Positions 9,119-20,761 of a DNA stretch of 64,000 nt are shown piece by piece. The notes under the pieces were generated by a model. That model saw only the letters and a program-made list of their open reading frames with translations. It made no database searches and was not told where the DNA came from. The translations under genes and the position numbers were made by a program. Every line of letters begins with the position of its first letter. Within the stretch, counting starts at the first letter, position 1. The stretch covers positions 27,805-91,804 of the forward strand of contig CACOIV010000001.1 in assembly GCA_902627335.1 (NCBI GenBank). Reading direction: 5' to 3'. Origin of the DNA: an uncultured Prochlorococcus sp. (lineage in GTDB: Bacteria > Cyanobacteriota > Cyanobacteriia > PCC-6307 > Cyanobiaceae).

Positions 9119-10534
9119 TTAACCTTGAACGTCAAGCTTGTCGACAGTATCAAACTCAAACTTGATTTCCTTCCAAGTTTCAAGAGCAATAGCTAATTCA
9201 GGACTATGCTTAGCAGCTTCCATAAGAATGTCTCTACTCTCTTTTTCGATTTCGCGACCAGCATTACGTGCTTTTACACAAGCTTCTAAAGCAACTCTGT
9301 TCGCTGCAGCTCCAGCAGCTGAACCCCATGGATGACCATGTGTTCCTCCACCGAACTGAAGACAAGAATCATCTCCAAAAATCGCAAGAAGTGCAGGCAT
9401 ATGCCAAACATGAATACCACCTGATGCAACTGCAAATACTCCAGGCATTGAACCCCAATCTTGATCAAAGAAGTTACCTCTTGATCTATCTTCAGGAACA
9501 AACGACTCTCTTAAGTTATCAATATAACCAAGAGTTGTTTGACGATCGCCTTCTAGTTTTCCAACAACCGTTCCAGTATGTAATTGATCTCCTCCTGAGA
9601 GTCTCAAACATTTTGCTAGAACTCTGAAATGAATACCATGCTTTGGATGTCTATCAATAACAGCATGCATAGCTCTGTGAATATGCAGAAGCATGCCATT
9701 TTTACGACACCAGTTTGCTAATCCAGTATTTGCTGTAAAACCACCAGTTATGTAATCATGCATGATGATTGGCATATCTAGTTCTTTTGCAAATTCAGCT
9801 CGTTCGTAGAGTTCTTCAGGAGTGTTAGCAGTACAGTTTAAATAGTGACCTTTAACTTCTCCAGTTTCTTGCTGGGCAAGCTTAACAGCCTCTGCAACAA
9901 ACTCAAATCTTTCTCTCCAACGTTGGAATGGTTGAGAGTTAATATTCTCATCATCCTTCGTTAAATCAAGACCGCCTCTAAGGCACTCATAAACAACTCG
10001 ACCGTAGTTTTTACCAGATAATCCTAATTTAGGTTTAATGGTACAACCCAGTAGAGGTCTTCCATATTTGTTTAAACGATCTCTCTCAACTACGATTCCA
10101 TTTGGTGGACCGCCGCAAGTTTTAATGAAAGCTATTGGGAATCTAATATCTTCTAGACGTAAGTGTCTTAGAGCTTTGAATCCAAAAACATTTCCAACTA
10201 GAGATGTTAATACGTTTGTAATAGAACCTTCTTCAAAAAGATCTAAAGGGTATGCAATAAAAGCATAAAAAGCTTCAGGATCTCCAGGAACGTCTTCGAT
10301 TCGATAGCAACGTCCTTTATAAAATTCTAAGTCTGTAAGTAACTCGGACCAAACTGTTGACCAAGTACCTGTTGAAGATTCAGCCGCAACAGCTGCTGCA
10401 ACTTCTTCTCTGGGAACACCTTCTTGACCTGTGCATTTAAAACATGCAAGTAGGTCTGTGTCTAAGGGGACATATTCAGGAGTCCAGTAGGTGTCTCTGT
10501 ACTCCTTAACCCCAGCGTCATACTTCTTACTCAT
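9119..10534 (-). CDS. rbcL: Rubisco large subunit, Form IA
   Basis: 471-residue catalytic subunit of ribulose-1,5-bisphosphate carboxylase/oxygenase. The active-site motif [17 protein letters not shown] contains the carbamylated Lys and the Mg-binding Asp/Glu; [13 protein letters not shown] carries the catalytic Lys, and [10 protein letters not shown] is the phosphate-site region. The gene is the second of the carboxysome operon, after csoS1. It has a strong ribosome site (AAGGAG, 10540-10545) five bases before the ATG, which is unusual for this window and fits very high expression. Confidence 0.98.
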
Positions 10535-10593
10535 AGATACTCCTTGGTTTGTGTAGGGAATTTATTCAAAAGCTATGCTATTGATTTACTAAT

Positions 10594-10905
10594 TCAGTCC
10601 TTTTGTCCAAGGAAATTTCCGTTACCTAGAGCAGGTTCAACTTCTCTGTGAGGACGTGCAATGATGTGTGCAGCAACTAAGCCATCACCAACTCTTTCAC
10701 AAGCGTCAGCACCAGCTCTAACTGCAGCATTAACTGCACCAGTTTCGCCTCTAACTAAAACGGTTACATAACCGCCACCAACGAATTCACGACCAATAAG
10801 GCGAACTTCTGCTGCCTTGGTCATTGCATCTGCTGCTTCAATTGCAGGTACAAGTCCGCGTGTCTCGATCATGCCGAGAGCGATACCCATTGTTTCTGTA
10901 GCCAT
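10594..10905 (-). CDS. csoS1: Major carboxysome shell hexamer protein CsoS1
   Basis: 103-residue BMC-domain protein that tiles the shell facets as hexamers with a central pore. The N-terminus METMGIALGMIETRGLVPAI and the pore/ligand region FVGGGYVTVLVRGETGAV are the expected family sequence, as is ARPHREVEP near the end. It is the first gene of the operon and is the only single-domain BMC protein in this window. The divergent control region lies upstream. Confidence 0.97.
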   Translation of the reverse strand: MATETMGIALGMIETRGLVPAIEAADAMTKAAEVRLIGREFVGGGYVTVLVRGETGAVNAAVRAGADACERVGDGLVAAHIIARPHREVEPALGNGNFLGQKD

Positions 10906-11011
10906 TGCCTACTATGTATTAATGTGGAATGTTCATTTGGAAGAATGCTCTATCGAGACCTTAAAAGTCAAGTGTTTTTAGACCAAAAGCCATTAATGTT
11001 TTTTCTATCAT

Positions 11012-11030
11012 TGATAAGTTAAACTTATCA
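11012..11030. promoter_or_regulatory. Candidate LysR-type (RbcR/CbbR-like) operator
   Basis: Perfect inverted repeat TGATAAGTT-A-AACTTATCA, 9 bp each side of one base. The inner ATAAG-N5-CTTAT arrangement resembles LysR-type (T-N11-A) sites and the RbcR/CbbR consensus as I recall it. It lies 107 bases upstream of the csoS1 start. The dyad is seen; regulator identity is inferred, and no regulator gene is in this window. Confidence 0.6.
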
Positions 11031-11130
11031 CCCTTGCTATGATTGATATGTCTTAACTATTTAAAATTAGTCAGAGCATCAAAACATACAGTTGTGTTAA
11101 TAAAAAATTTACATTAAGTTATCACCGTAC

Positions 11131-11153
11131 GAGGCAGGCCCTGCCTACGCAGG
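11131..11153. other. GC-rich island with alternative hairpins
   Basis: A short GC-rich segment in a very AT-rich gap. GGCAGG pairs with CCTGCC (11133-11145), but the same CCTGC can instead pair with GCAGG (11140-11153), so two mutually exclusive stems are possible. It could be part of the rdgB leader, a small RNA or a protein site. Nothing in the sequence decides between these. Confidence 0.45.
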
Positions 11154-11228
11154 TGTGGAATGTTCAACCTATCCTGTCTCTGTATCAATTTTCGGTTAAG
11201 ATAAAAAATTAATAATTTATTTAATTCA

Positions 11229-11813
11229 TTGGATAAATCTGTTTTAGTAATTGCTAGTGGTAATCCTAAAAAAGTAGCTGAGATTTCAGGCATGTTAAAT
11301 GTATTGAATTTAATTGTTCAAAAACAACCAGAAACTTTAAACGTCGAGGAAACAGGGGACAGTTATTTAGAGAATGCATTCCTTAAAGCTAGAGCAGCAG
11401 CTACAAAAACAAATTCCTGGGCTTTGGCGGATGATTCTGGACTGGAAGTAGATTATTTAGATGGTCGTCCTGGAATATATTCAGCGAGATATGCAAAAAG
11501 CAAAGATGAAAAACTAAATAAACTTATTAGAGAGATGGGCAATACTCCATATAGAACTGCAAGATTTATAAGCTGCATGGTCTTATGCGATCCTAATGGT
11601 AAATTAGTTAAAGAAACTACCGGAATTTCCTGGGGAGAAATATTAAAAGAGCCCAAATACCCAAATGGTGAATTTGAATCAATATTTTGGGTTAAAGAAG
11701 CTAATTGTGTATATGGAGAACTTAGCCAATCTCAACTTACAAAATTGGGTAGTAGGGGAAAAGCGGCCAGGGAGTTATCACCTTTTTTAAAAGAATCACT
11801 ACATTTGAGCTAG
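11229..11813 (+). CDS. rdgB: XTP/dITP diphosphatase (RdgB/HAM1 family)
   Basis: Hydrolyses non-canonical purine triphosphates (dITP, XTP) to keep them out of DNA. The N-terminal ASGNPKKVAEI is the family nucleotide-binding start, WALADDSGLEVDYLDGRPGIYSARYA the core with metal-binding Asp residues, and SRGKAARELSPF the C-terminal motif. 194 residues is normal. The start codon appears to be TTG at 11229, because no ATG precedes the conserved SGNPKK motif. It separates csoS1D from csoS1 on the opposite strand. Confidence 0.93.
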   Translation: MDKSVLVIASGNPKKVAEISGMLNVLNLIVQKQPETLNVEETGDSYLENAFLKARAAATKTNSWALADDSGLEVDYLDGRPGIYSARYAKSKDEKLNKLIREMGNTPYRTARFISCMVLCDPNGKLVKETTGISWGEILKEPKYPNGEFESIFWVKEANCVYGELSQSQLTKLGSRGKAARELSPFLKESLHLS

Positions 11814-11815
11814 AT

Positions 11816-12580
11816 TTAAAAATTAGTTATTTGTTCAATTGCATTTATTGAGGCAGCTGCAGCTTCTTCAACATCTCCTTCTTTGCCTGCAAGAGTGAGT
11901 CTTCCAAAAGCACCTACGGCTTTTACATCAACAACTGTTATGTTTGATGCCTTTTCAGCCTCATTAGCAGCTTTCAATACATATCCTGCTGGCTCTGTTT
12001 CAAGAATAAACATACTCATACCGGCCTGGATCATTGAACCGCTTCTATTTTGCCTATTAATTAAAACCGAGTGATCTGGTGTTATAGCCCTAATAATCTC
12101 AGTCCAACTTGTAGCTGGTTTTGTTCTTTTTCTAATTTCACTACCAATAGCATCCAAGACTACATCTCCTGAATGCAAAACGGTACTTTGATCTTTATGG
12201 TAAAGGGCGAAAGAACCAAACTCTCTTTCAACAATCATTTGGCCAAGTCTTACATTACTAGCTTTTAAAGCAATGTCAGTGACTCTATGAATAGCCATTC
12301 CAGGAGATACTTCCATCCATAAACAAGCATCACCGGGTATTGGCAAAAAGCCTCTACTAACAGTTCCCATATATGCTGCCAATTGTGGTTGTAAAGAATC
12401 TAAAAAGACATATGTTCTAAGTTCAATTTGTTCAACTTGACTTGCTTGCCTGGAAACTAAAGATTTTTCTGAATCGGTTGTAATATAACTCCCACCACCA
12501 TGAGACTGAATCTCAGAGCCAGTAACTAGAGAACTTTTATTTCTGCGCTCTCCTCTATTTAAACTAGAAGTCGGTTCCAT
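11816..12580 (-). CDS. csoS1D: Tandem-BMC carboxysome shell protein CsoS1D
   Basis: 254 residues with two successive BMC domains (~50-150 and ~155-254), preceded by a ~45-residue flexible N-terminus. CsoS1D forms trimers with a large gated pore thought to pass larger metabolites such as RuBP and 3-PGA. The second domain shows the pattern [20 protein letters not shown] and [12 protein letters not shown]. It lies upstream of csoS1 on the same strand, but rdgB is interposed on the other strand, so separate transcription is likely. Confidence 0.93.
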   Translation of the reverse strand: MEPTSSLNRGERRNKSSLVTGSEIQSHGGGSYITTDSEKSLVSRQASQVEQIELRTYVFLDSLQPQLAAYMGTVSRGFLPIPGDACLWMEVSPGMAIHRVTDIALKASNVRLGQMIVEREFGSFALYHKDQSTVLHSGDVVLDAIGSEIRKRTKPATSWTEIIRAITPDHSVLINRQNRSGSMIQAGMSMFILETEPAGYVLKAANEAEKASNITVVDVKAVGAFGRLTLAGKEGDVEEAAAASINAIEQITNF

Positions 12581-12678
12581 TCTGGAGACTATAACTGATT
12601 ATGGGTCAATATTTCTATCAAATTAACTTGCACTATGCTTATGAACCGATAACTTCAATTTAAATAGTGAATAAATTT

Positions 12679-13047
12679 ATGACTTCACCTCTCAAAAATC
12701 CAATTAAATCATCATCTGAGAATAGAGAATTAAGCCCAGATCAAACTCTAGGTTTGGTTAGTTTAACTTTAATGCAAAAATTATCGCAAAAGGATCCCTC
12801 TTTCAGTTGGTTAATTGACGATAATAAGGACTTACAAAATATAAAAAACTTTAGAAATAGACTGGAGTTAATTGACTTAGCCATTAAAACTGGTGCTCCA
12901 ATCAGTACCGCAGAAGTTTCATTTTTAATGGGCGCCAAGCCAGGGAAATCAAGAGTGGAAAGAGGAGGATTAATAGCTATTAAAGTTTCTAGAAATGTTT
13001 GGAAAATTGCTAAAAATAGTAATGAAAATAATTACTGGAGAAATTGA
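12679..13047 (+). CDS. Conserved hypothetical protein upstream of chlN
   Basis: 122 residues from the ATG at 12679; a GTG at 12667 would add four. Soluble, basic C-terminus, no membrane segment. The C-terminal third (TAEVSFLMGAKPGKSRVERGGLIAIKVSRNVWKI) resembles a small winged or helix-turn-helix-like nucleic-acid-binding region, but this is a weak impression. It is divergent from csoS1D and points towards chlN with a 158-base gap in which I see no feature. Function not recognised. Confidence 0.75.
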   Translation: MTSPLKNPIKSSSENRELSPDQTLGLVSLTLMQKLSQKDPSFSWLIDDNKDLQNIKNFRNRLELIDLAIKTGAPISTAEVSFLMGAKPGKSRVERGGLIAIKVSRNVWKIAKNSNENNYWRN

Positions 13048-13190
13048 AATTTTTTATTTTTAAGACTTCAGAAATTTAATCATTTGAATATTTAAACATT
13101 CATATAAGTTTTTGAAATGAATTCATTTTGTAAGAGAACTTAATCAATTACTTTCTTAAAATTGAAAATTTATGCAAGCTTTATAAATAA

Positions 13191-14465
<1,275 letters not shown>

Positions 14466-14471
14466 AACATT

Positions 14472-16046
14472 ATGGAATTGACTCTTTGGACATATGAAGG
14501 ACCTCCCCATGTTGGTGCAATGAGAATCGCATCTTCAATGAGGGATTTACACTACCTATTGCATGCACCTCAAGGCGATACTTACGCTGATCTTCTCTTC
14601 ACAATGATAGAAAGGAGAGGGAAAAGACCTCCTGTTACTTATACAACCTTCCAGGCCAGAGACTTAGGAGGAGATACTGCCGAATTGGTTAAAAAGAATA
14701 TATCGGAAGCAGTAGAAAGATTTAAGCCTAAGACTCTTTTAGTCGGAGAAAGTTGTACTGCAGAATTAATACAAGATCAACCGGGAGCCTTAGCAAAAGG
14801 TATGGGATTTAATATCCCGATAGTTAACTTAGAGTTACCCGCATACAGTAAAAAGGAAAACTGGGGTGCCTCAGAAACTTTTTACCAAATAGTCCGCACT
14901 TTACTTAAAAAGGAAGTAAGTGAAGATTCTTCAATTTGCGCAAAAAGATGGAAGGATTTAGGAAGAAGACCAAAAGTTAACATATTAGGACCAACATTAC
15001 TCGGATTTAGATGCAGAGATGATGTTATCGAGATTCAAAGAATCCTCTCTGAGCAGGGTATTGATACAAATGTTGTTTCTCCTCTAAATTCAAGTCCAGA
15101 TGATATTAAAAGATTAATAGATGCTGAGATTAATATCTGCTTATATCATGAAATTGCAGAAACTACATGTGAATGGCTAAAAAGAAATTTTGGGATGGAA
15201 TATACCACTACTATTCCTATTGGAATTGAAAATACAATAAATTTCATTAAAGAGGTACATAAAAAATTAGATCTTCCACTAACAAATCAAGAAGAATTAG
15301 AAAACAAGTCAAAACTTCCATGGTATTCAAAGTCAGTTGATTCAAATTATCTCACAGGTAAAAGAGTTTTTATATTTGGAGATGGAACTCACGCGATCGC
15401 CGCAGCAAAAATAGCAAAGGAGGAACTGGGATTTGAAGTAGTAGGATTAGGAACTTATAGCAGAGAAATGGCTAGAAAAGTTAGGCTAGTGGCTAAAGAC
15501 TTAAATTTAGAAGCACTTATATCCAATAATTATCTTGAAGTTGAAGATGCAATGAAGAAGACATCACCTGAATTAGTTTTAGGAACTCAAATGGAAAGAC
15601 ATAGTGCCAAAAGACTCGGTATTCCTTGCGCAGTTATCAGCACTCCAATGCATGTACAAGATGTTCCAGCAAGATATAGTCCTCAAATGGGTTGGGAGGG
15701 TGCAAATGTAATTTTTGATGACTGGGTTCATCCATTAATGATGGGTCTCGAAGAGCACTTAATTGACATGTTTAAGCATGACTTTGAATTTGTTGATGGA
15801 CACCAAAGTCATTTAGGTCATACAGCTGTAAACACAAATGAAAGTGAACATGAAAATTTAATTAAAGAAGACAAATCAAATTTAAAAGAAGTTATTTGGA
15901 CAGATTCAGGGAAAGCTGAATTAACAAAAGTTCCCTTTTTTGTGAGAGGAAAAGTTAAATCAAATACCGAGAAATATGCCCAATCAAAAGGTCTTTCTGA
16001 AATAGATGATGAAACCCTCTATGATGCAAAGGCATTTTTCAGTTAA
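14472..16046 (+). CDS. chlB: Light-independent protochlorophyllide reductase subunit B
   Basis: 524 residues; partners ChlN in the catalytic heterotetramer. GESCTAEL supplies the fourth cluster-region Cys, [14 protein letters not shown] and TIPIGIENT are family motifs, and the ~60-residue C-terminal domain ([18 protein letters not shown]) is the typical ChlB end that closes over substrate. It contains the HIP1 octamer GCGATCGC at 15393-15400. Confidence 0.97.
   Translation: MELTLWTYEGPPHVGAMRIASSMRDLHYLLHAPQGDTYADLLFTMIERRGKRPPVTYTTFQARDLGGDTAELVKKNISEAVERFKPKTLLVGESCTAELIQDQPGALAKGMGFNIPIVNLELPAYSKKENWGASETFYQIVRTLLKKEVSEDSSICAKRWKDLGRRPKVNILGPTLLGFRCRDDVIEIQRILSEQGIDTNVVSPLNSSPDDIKRLIDAEINICLYHEIAETTCEWLKRNFGMEYTTTIPIGIENTINFIKEVHKKLDLPLTNQEELENKSKLPWYSKSVDSNYLTGKRVFIFGDGTHAIAAAKIAKEELGFEVVGLGTYSREMARKVRLVAKDLNLEALISNNYLEVEDAMKKTSPELVLGTQMERHSAKRLGIPCAVISTPMHVQDVPARYSPQMGWEGANVIFDDWVHPLMMGLEEHLIDMFKHDFEFVDGHQSHLGHTAVNTNESEHENLIKEDKSNLKEVIWTDSGKAELTKVPFFVRGKVKSNTEKYAQSKGLSEIDDETLYDAKAFFS
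15393..15400. repeat. HIP1 octamer in chlB
   Basis: The palindrome GCGATCGC, highly over-represented in many cyanobacteria but scarce in Prochlorococcus. It is the only complete copy I noticed here and may be chance. Confidence 0.6.
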
Positions 16047-16234
16047 TGCATATAAAATAAATATAAATAAGGCATGAGTATTAACACTTAAAGTATAAAT
16101 AATTACTTCAAATTGCTTTGTAATAGACTTACTTTTTGCTTTTTATTATTAATTAATAAATATTTGTTGATAAATATATCCAAGGTGTCGTTTTCCCTGC
16201 AAGAATAAATATAAATGTGATAATTAATCTCTAA

Positions 16235-17122
<888 letters not shown>

Positions 17123-17123
17123 A

Positions 17124-18128
17124 TCAAATTAGTCCTACTAGTTTCTTTGTCAGTTTCCACACTCTTGATGACGTGTATGGATCAATAATTCTTTGTGATA
17201 ATTTTTGAGAGAATACCTTCTTTCCTGATTTTTGTCTATTTCCCCAACTCCAATGAACACCAGTATTAGCATATTCTTCATTAGTTGCTACTAAAGCCAC
17301 CCTTCTACCAGCTAATCTTTCCGAAACATAGCCTCCTGTAATAAATTTCTGAAATAACGGGAATAATACTCTAAAGATCCAAGGGGTATTTCTAAACAGT
17401 TTTGTCTTCGCAACACATCCTGGATAAAGAGAATTACTAATAAGCTTGTCAGGCATATATCTTTTTGATAGTTCCTGAGCTGTAATCATATTGCACAGTT
17501 TACTATCTTTATATGCCTTACCAGGTTTGAATTTTTTACCATTAGCCATACTAATAGGAGAAAGAAAACCTTTTTCAAAACCTGATAAATCTCCTAGATT
17601 TGCTGGGGCGGGTATGGGTATTTTCCCTCCCAATTCAAGATTATTAGCCGTGACTGTGCCTAATATTGTAACTCTAGGAATAAATTTCAAAATTTCCCCA
17701 TTTAAAATTATTTTTTCATCTGAATTCAAAATACTCTCTAAGAGAAGATTTATTAACAAAAAATGTCCAAAGTGATTAACCGCCATCGAATTCTCAAAGC
17801 CTTGAGAGGATCTCTCAGGTCTCTTTAGCCTTGGTTTATAAATTGCTGCATTACATATCAGGACTTTTAGAACATGTCCGAATCGAGTTGCTATTTCTTT
17901 AGCACCATCTCTTACTGAATTTAAATCACTTAAATCAATTTCTATAAAATTTATACTTTCAATTTCATTATTTTTAAAAATCTTATTTGCTTCATCAATC
18001 GCTCTTTTACTCGATCGATTAACCGCAATAATATCCCAACCAAATTCAATTAATGGTTTAAGAGTATTTAATCCGACTCCTGAAGTGGTTCCAGTAATAA
18101 GAACTGCACCTTTGTTAAACTTTTCCAC
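17124..18128 (-). CDS. por: Light-dependent protochlorophyllide oxidoreductase
   Basis: Short-chain-dehydrogenase-family photoenzyme that reduces protochlorophyllide with NADPH in light. 334 residues. The NADPH motif TGTTSGVG is at ~12-19, NAA at ~90, and the catalytic Tyr/Lys in KAYKDSKLCN. Start codon is GTG at 18128, which begins MEKFNKGAVLITG just before the Rossmann strand. It converges on chlL, so the dark and light enzymes are encoded tail to tail. Confidence 0.96.
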   Translation of the reverse strand: MEKFNKGAVLITGTTSGVGLNTLKPLIEFGWDIIAVNRSSKRAIDEANKIFKNNEIESINFIEIDLSDLNSVRDGAKEIATRFGHVLKVLICNAAIYKPRLKRPERSSQGFENSMAVNHFGHFLLINLLLESILNSDEKIILNGEILKFIPRVTILGTVTANNLELGGKIPIPAPANLGDLSGFEKGFLSPISMANGKKFKPGKAYKDSKLCNMITAQELSKRYMPDKLISNSLYPGCVAKTKLFRNTPWIFRVLFPLFQKFITGGYVSERLAGRRVALVATNEEYANTGVHWSWGNRQKSGKKVFSQKLSQRIIDPYTSSRVWKLTKKLVGLI

Positions 18129-18180
18129 TTAAAAAACTCACTTACATTTTATAGTGCAAAAAATATTTTTAAATTTTGCA

Positions 18181-18555
18181 TCAACGCCATATTACTCTCA
18201 ATATGTCCCTAGAAATCATTTGATACTGATCCTTCATAAATCTTTGCTCACCATTTAATGAGAATAGATCATCAAAACGATTTGTAAGATTTGTAAATTT
18301 TTCTTTTTCAAAAAAATATGCATTCTTAATTTCCCGTAATCTATTAACCCTGATTTTTGAAATATAACTGACTTTTACCAAGCTAACTATCGCTAATGCG
18401 AGAAGACATATCTTTAGTAAAAGTAATGAATTATTTACAAAAATTTTTTCTTTATAAAAATCTATTGTTTTATAAGTATTTACATCTCTAATGAGAAAAT
18501 TATCATTTATATTTTCCTCACAATTTGTATCTTTATTGAATCCCATAAAAATCAA
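18181..18555 (-). CDS. Single-membrane-span hypothetical protein upstream of por
   Basis: 124 residues with one hydrophobic segment (LLLKICLLALAIVSLVKV, ~residues 44-61). The ~43-residue N-terminal part is polar, and a charged C-terminal tail of ~60 residues follows. No family recognised. It is upstream of por on the same strand with a 52-base gap and may be co-transcribed. The 171-base gap on its other side contains no gene I can support. Confidence 0.65.
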   Translation of the reverse strand: MIFMGFNKDTNCEENINDNFLIRDVNTYKTIDFYKEKIFVNNSLLLLKICLLALAIVSLVKVSYISKIRVNRLREIKNAYFFEKEKFTNLTNRFDDLFSLNGEQRFMKDQYQMISRDILRVIWR

Positions 18556-18726
18556 TAAAATAGTAATAATTTATTTTTAGCATATTAAAAACAATATCCC
18601 TACTTTTAAAAAATAAATTACTGAAAAGTAAATATATTAATTATCAAGTAATATTTTCATAAGAAATAAAATTAAAAAAATTATTATGATCTTAATTCTA
18701 AGAATTCAACTAATAACTAAATTAAA

Positions 18727-19434
18727 TTGAAAGGTAAAGAAAGTGCAATTATTATTTCTACTTTAAAGGCATCTGGTATTACTCAGATGTCTTTAGATTT
18801 ATATTTTTTAGATAGAACTATTTTAGATGAAAATATAATATTTACTTTAAGATTTTATTTATGGCAAGGAAATTGGATATCGGTTGGATATCATCAAAAG
18901 GATTTACCTAACCATTGGATTAGATTATCAGAGGAAGGAACTATAGGAATCATAAAAAGACCATCTGGTGGAGGGGCAGTTTTGCATTCCGGGGGCATTA
19001 CTTACGCTCTTACTTTTAAAAAACCTACATATCGGAAATTTAGTTATCAAGTTATAAATAACTGGCTAATCAACTATTTTTCTTCATTAGGCATTCAGTT
19101 GAAATATGGGACAATTAAAAAATCAATTATTCAAGAAAATTGCTTCAGTACATCTTATACTTCTGATTTAATTGATCAACATGGTATTAAGAGAGTGGGT
19201 AGTGCTCAATACTGGAAAAAAGGCTCTTTTTTGCAACATGGAGAAATCCAGCTAAATCCGCCAAAAGAATTGTGGTCGAAAATTTTTAATATGGAAGCGC
19301 CTCCTACTATTAAATTAAATTTAGAACGTAATGAACTAATTAATAATCTTAGAAATTCTTTTTTAAGAAATCATCCCGATTTAAACTTAAAAAATATCCT
19401 ATTGACTGAAGAATATATTAAAAAAATTTTATAG
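18727..19434 (+). CDS. Lipoate/biotin protein ligase family (LplA-like)
   Basis: 235 residues of the BPL/LplA/LipB fold. The ligand-binding motif KRPSGGGAVLHSGG (~residues 78-91) and the later GSAQYWKKGSFLQHGEIQL, with the conserved Lys region and QHG motif, are diagnostic of the lipoate ligase branch. The first codon is TTG at 18727; the ATG at 18787 would cut into the conserved N-terminal QMSLD helix, so the TTG is preferred. It may attach lipoate or octanoate, but substrate is not shown by sequence. Confidence 0.85.
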   Translation: MKGKESAIIISTLKASGITQMSLDLYFLDRTILDENIIFTLRFYLWQGNWISVGYHQKDLPNHWIRLSEEGTIGIIKRPSGGGAVLHSGGITYALTFKKPTYRKFSYQVINNWLINYFSSLGIQLKYGTIKKSIIQENCFSTSYTSDLIDQHGIKRVGSAQYWKKGSFLQHGEIQLNPPKELWSKIFNMEAPPTIKLNLERNELINNLRNSFLRNHPDLNLKNILLTEEYIKKIL

Positions 19435-19453
19435 CCTTATGTTGAAGTATTTA

Positions 19454-20677
19454 TTAAATATCTCCTTTATTTTTCATAAGTTCTATCATTTTTGGCAATT
19501 CTATTCCCAAAGGATATTTATTTTGTGATTTAATTTTTTCAAAAAGTTCTAAAGGAATTTTAAAACCTAATTTTTTCAGTATAAAACTACCTATTACATT
19601 TCGATCAATTATTCCTTTAGGAATTCCTATAGGATTTAAAACCAATAAATTTCCATCATTAGTAGTTTCTATCATTTCAATAATTTGCCATAAAGGAACT
19701 CCCTCTATGACACTTGGAAATTCATTAAGAAGTCTTTTATATTCATCAACCGTAGTAAATTCCCATTTTTTAACTGAAACATCTTTAAGATTATTGATCG
19801 TTAAAAATCCATCCCATCTACCTTTCTTTGTAATAAAGAAGTAATTATTAGATTGTTCCTTATAAGTTTTTGCAATTTTATTAAAGTCTTTAAAAGTTAA
19901 ATCAAATTCTATCTTTCTTAATGATTTTAACTTTAAATCAGAAATGTCATTTTGCTTTAAAAGACTCTCGATTTTCAAAATTTGACTTTCTGATTTTGAA
20001 CTATTTATTCCAAATAATGAAATAATCAGCAAGATAAGTCCATAATAAAAAATTGTATTTAAAAGCAAAAACAACGCAAAGATTAATCCAAATATTGATG
20101 CTGTTAAAGTAATTTTATTTAATGCCACTTTCCCTTTTTTCTTACTACCTGAATAATGCCAAATTAAACTTTTTAGTAAAATCCCACCATCTAAAGAACC
20201 AAAAGGGATCAGATTTAAAAAGCCCAAAAAAATATTTAAGACCGCTACCCTAGTGAATATGTTAATAAGCAAAGATTCATTCGTTTCTAAATAATTACTC
20301 ATTAAAAGTATTATAAAAGCTGTAAAAAAAGAAAAAGCCGGTCTAATTAATGAGATTTTTATATTTCCTATAGCAGTATGACAATCCTTCTCGGTATCAC
20401 AAATTGCACCGAGAAAAAAGAAAGTTATTTTTTTAAATTTCACTCCTTCTTGAAGGCTTACAAATGTATGAATAATTTGATGCAGTATTATTGAAGATAA
20501 AAAAAATAATGATGTGAAAAACCCTATAATCCAAGATTCCTTATTGTTATAAATTTCACTAGAAGTTATATTTATTTGACTAGTAACACTCCATGAGAAT
20601 AAAAAAAGGAGTATGAACCAATTTGTATGAATTTTAAAGGGAATACCCCAAAATTTAAAAACTTGCCAACTCCTCAA
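19454..20677 (-). CDS. Site-2-protease-like (M50) membrane protein with altered active site
   Basis: 407-residue multi-span membrane protein of the FtsEX-unrelated M50/SpoIVFB-like group: several N-terminal spans, the second zinc motif NLIPFGSLDGG (Asp164) and a divergent C-terminal CBS-like region. The zinc motif HExxH reads HQIIH at residues 66-70, so the catalytic Glu is Gln (codon CAA, 20477-20479). The usual AGP after the second span reads LIRPAF. The frame is intact for 407 codons, so it is expressed protein rather than an obvious pseudogene. Start is TTG at 20677. A non-proteolytic, substrate-binding role is inferred. Confidence 0.8.
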   Translation of the reverse strand: MRSWQVFKFWGIPFKIHTNWFILLFLFSWSVTSQINITSSEIYNNKESWIIGFFTSLFFLSSIILHQIIHTFVSLQEGVKFKKITFFFLGAICDTEKDCHTAIGNIKISLIRPAFSFFTAFIILLMSNYLETNESLLINIFTRVAVLNIFLGFLNLIPFGSLDGGILLKSLIWHYSGSKKKGKVALNKITLTASIFGLIFALFLLLNTIFYYGLILLIISLFGINSSKSESQILKIESLLKQNDISDLKLKSLRKIEFDLTFKDFNKIAKTYKEQSNNYFFITKKGRWDGFLTINNLKDVSVKKWEFTTVDEYKRLLNEFPSVIEGVPLWQIIEMIETTNDGNLLVLNPIGIPKGIIDRNVIGSFILKKLGFKIPLELFEKIKSQNKYPLGIELPKMIELMKNKGDI

Positions 20678-20708
20678 AAAAGTCTCCTAAATAACGCACT
20701 ATTAATCT

Positions 20709-20748
20709 ATTCTACAGACTTAAAATCGATTCTACAGACTTAAAATAG
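20709..20748. repeat. 20-base tandem duplication in the trpF leader
   Basis: Two adjacent 20-base units, ATTCTACAGACTTAAAATCG and the same with AG at the end (18 leading bases identical). The pair ends 13 bases before the trpF ATG, inside the gap between the divergent S2P-like gene and trpF. It may duplicate a promoter or operator element, or be slippage. Confidence 0.85.
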
Positions 20749-20761
20749 TAAAATTATAAAC

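Larger units (their letters stand above)
10906..11228. promoter_or_regulatory. Divergent control region between csoS1 and rdgB
   Basis: A 323-base gap, the longest in the window. It contains no convincing open frame. It holds a perfect 9-bp dyad (11012-11030), a GC-rich double-hairpin island (11131-11153) and two exact copies of a 13-base direct repeat (10923-10935 and 11154-11166). It must carry the promoter of the carboxysome operon on the minus strand and probably one for rdgB on the plus strand; I could not place the -10 boxes with confidence. Confidence 0.7.

Noticed and set aside
9138..10268. Several antisense frames across rbcL
   Set aside because: rbcL is strongly conserved on the other strand; these frames follow its codon bias and have no own features.
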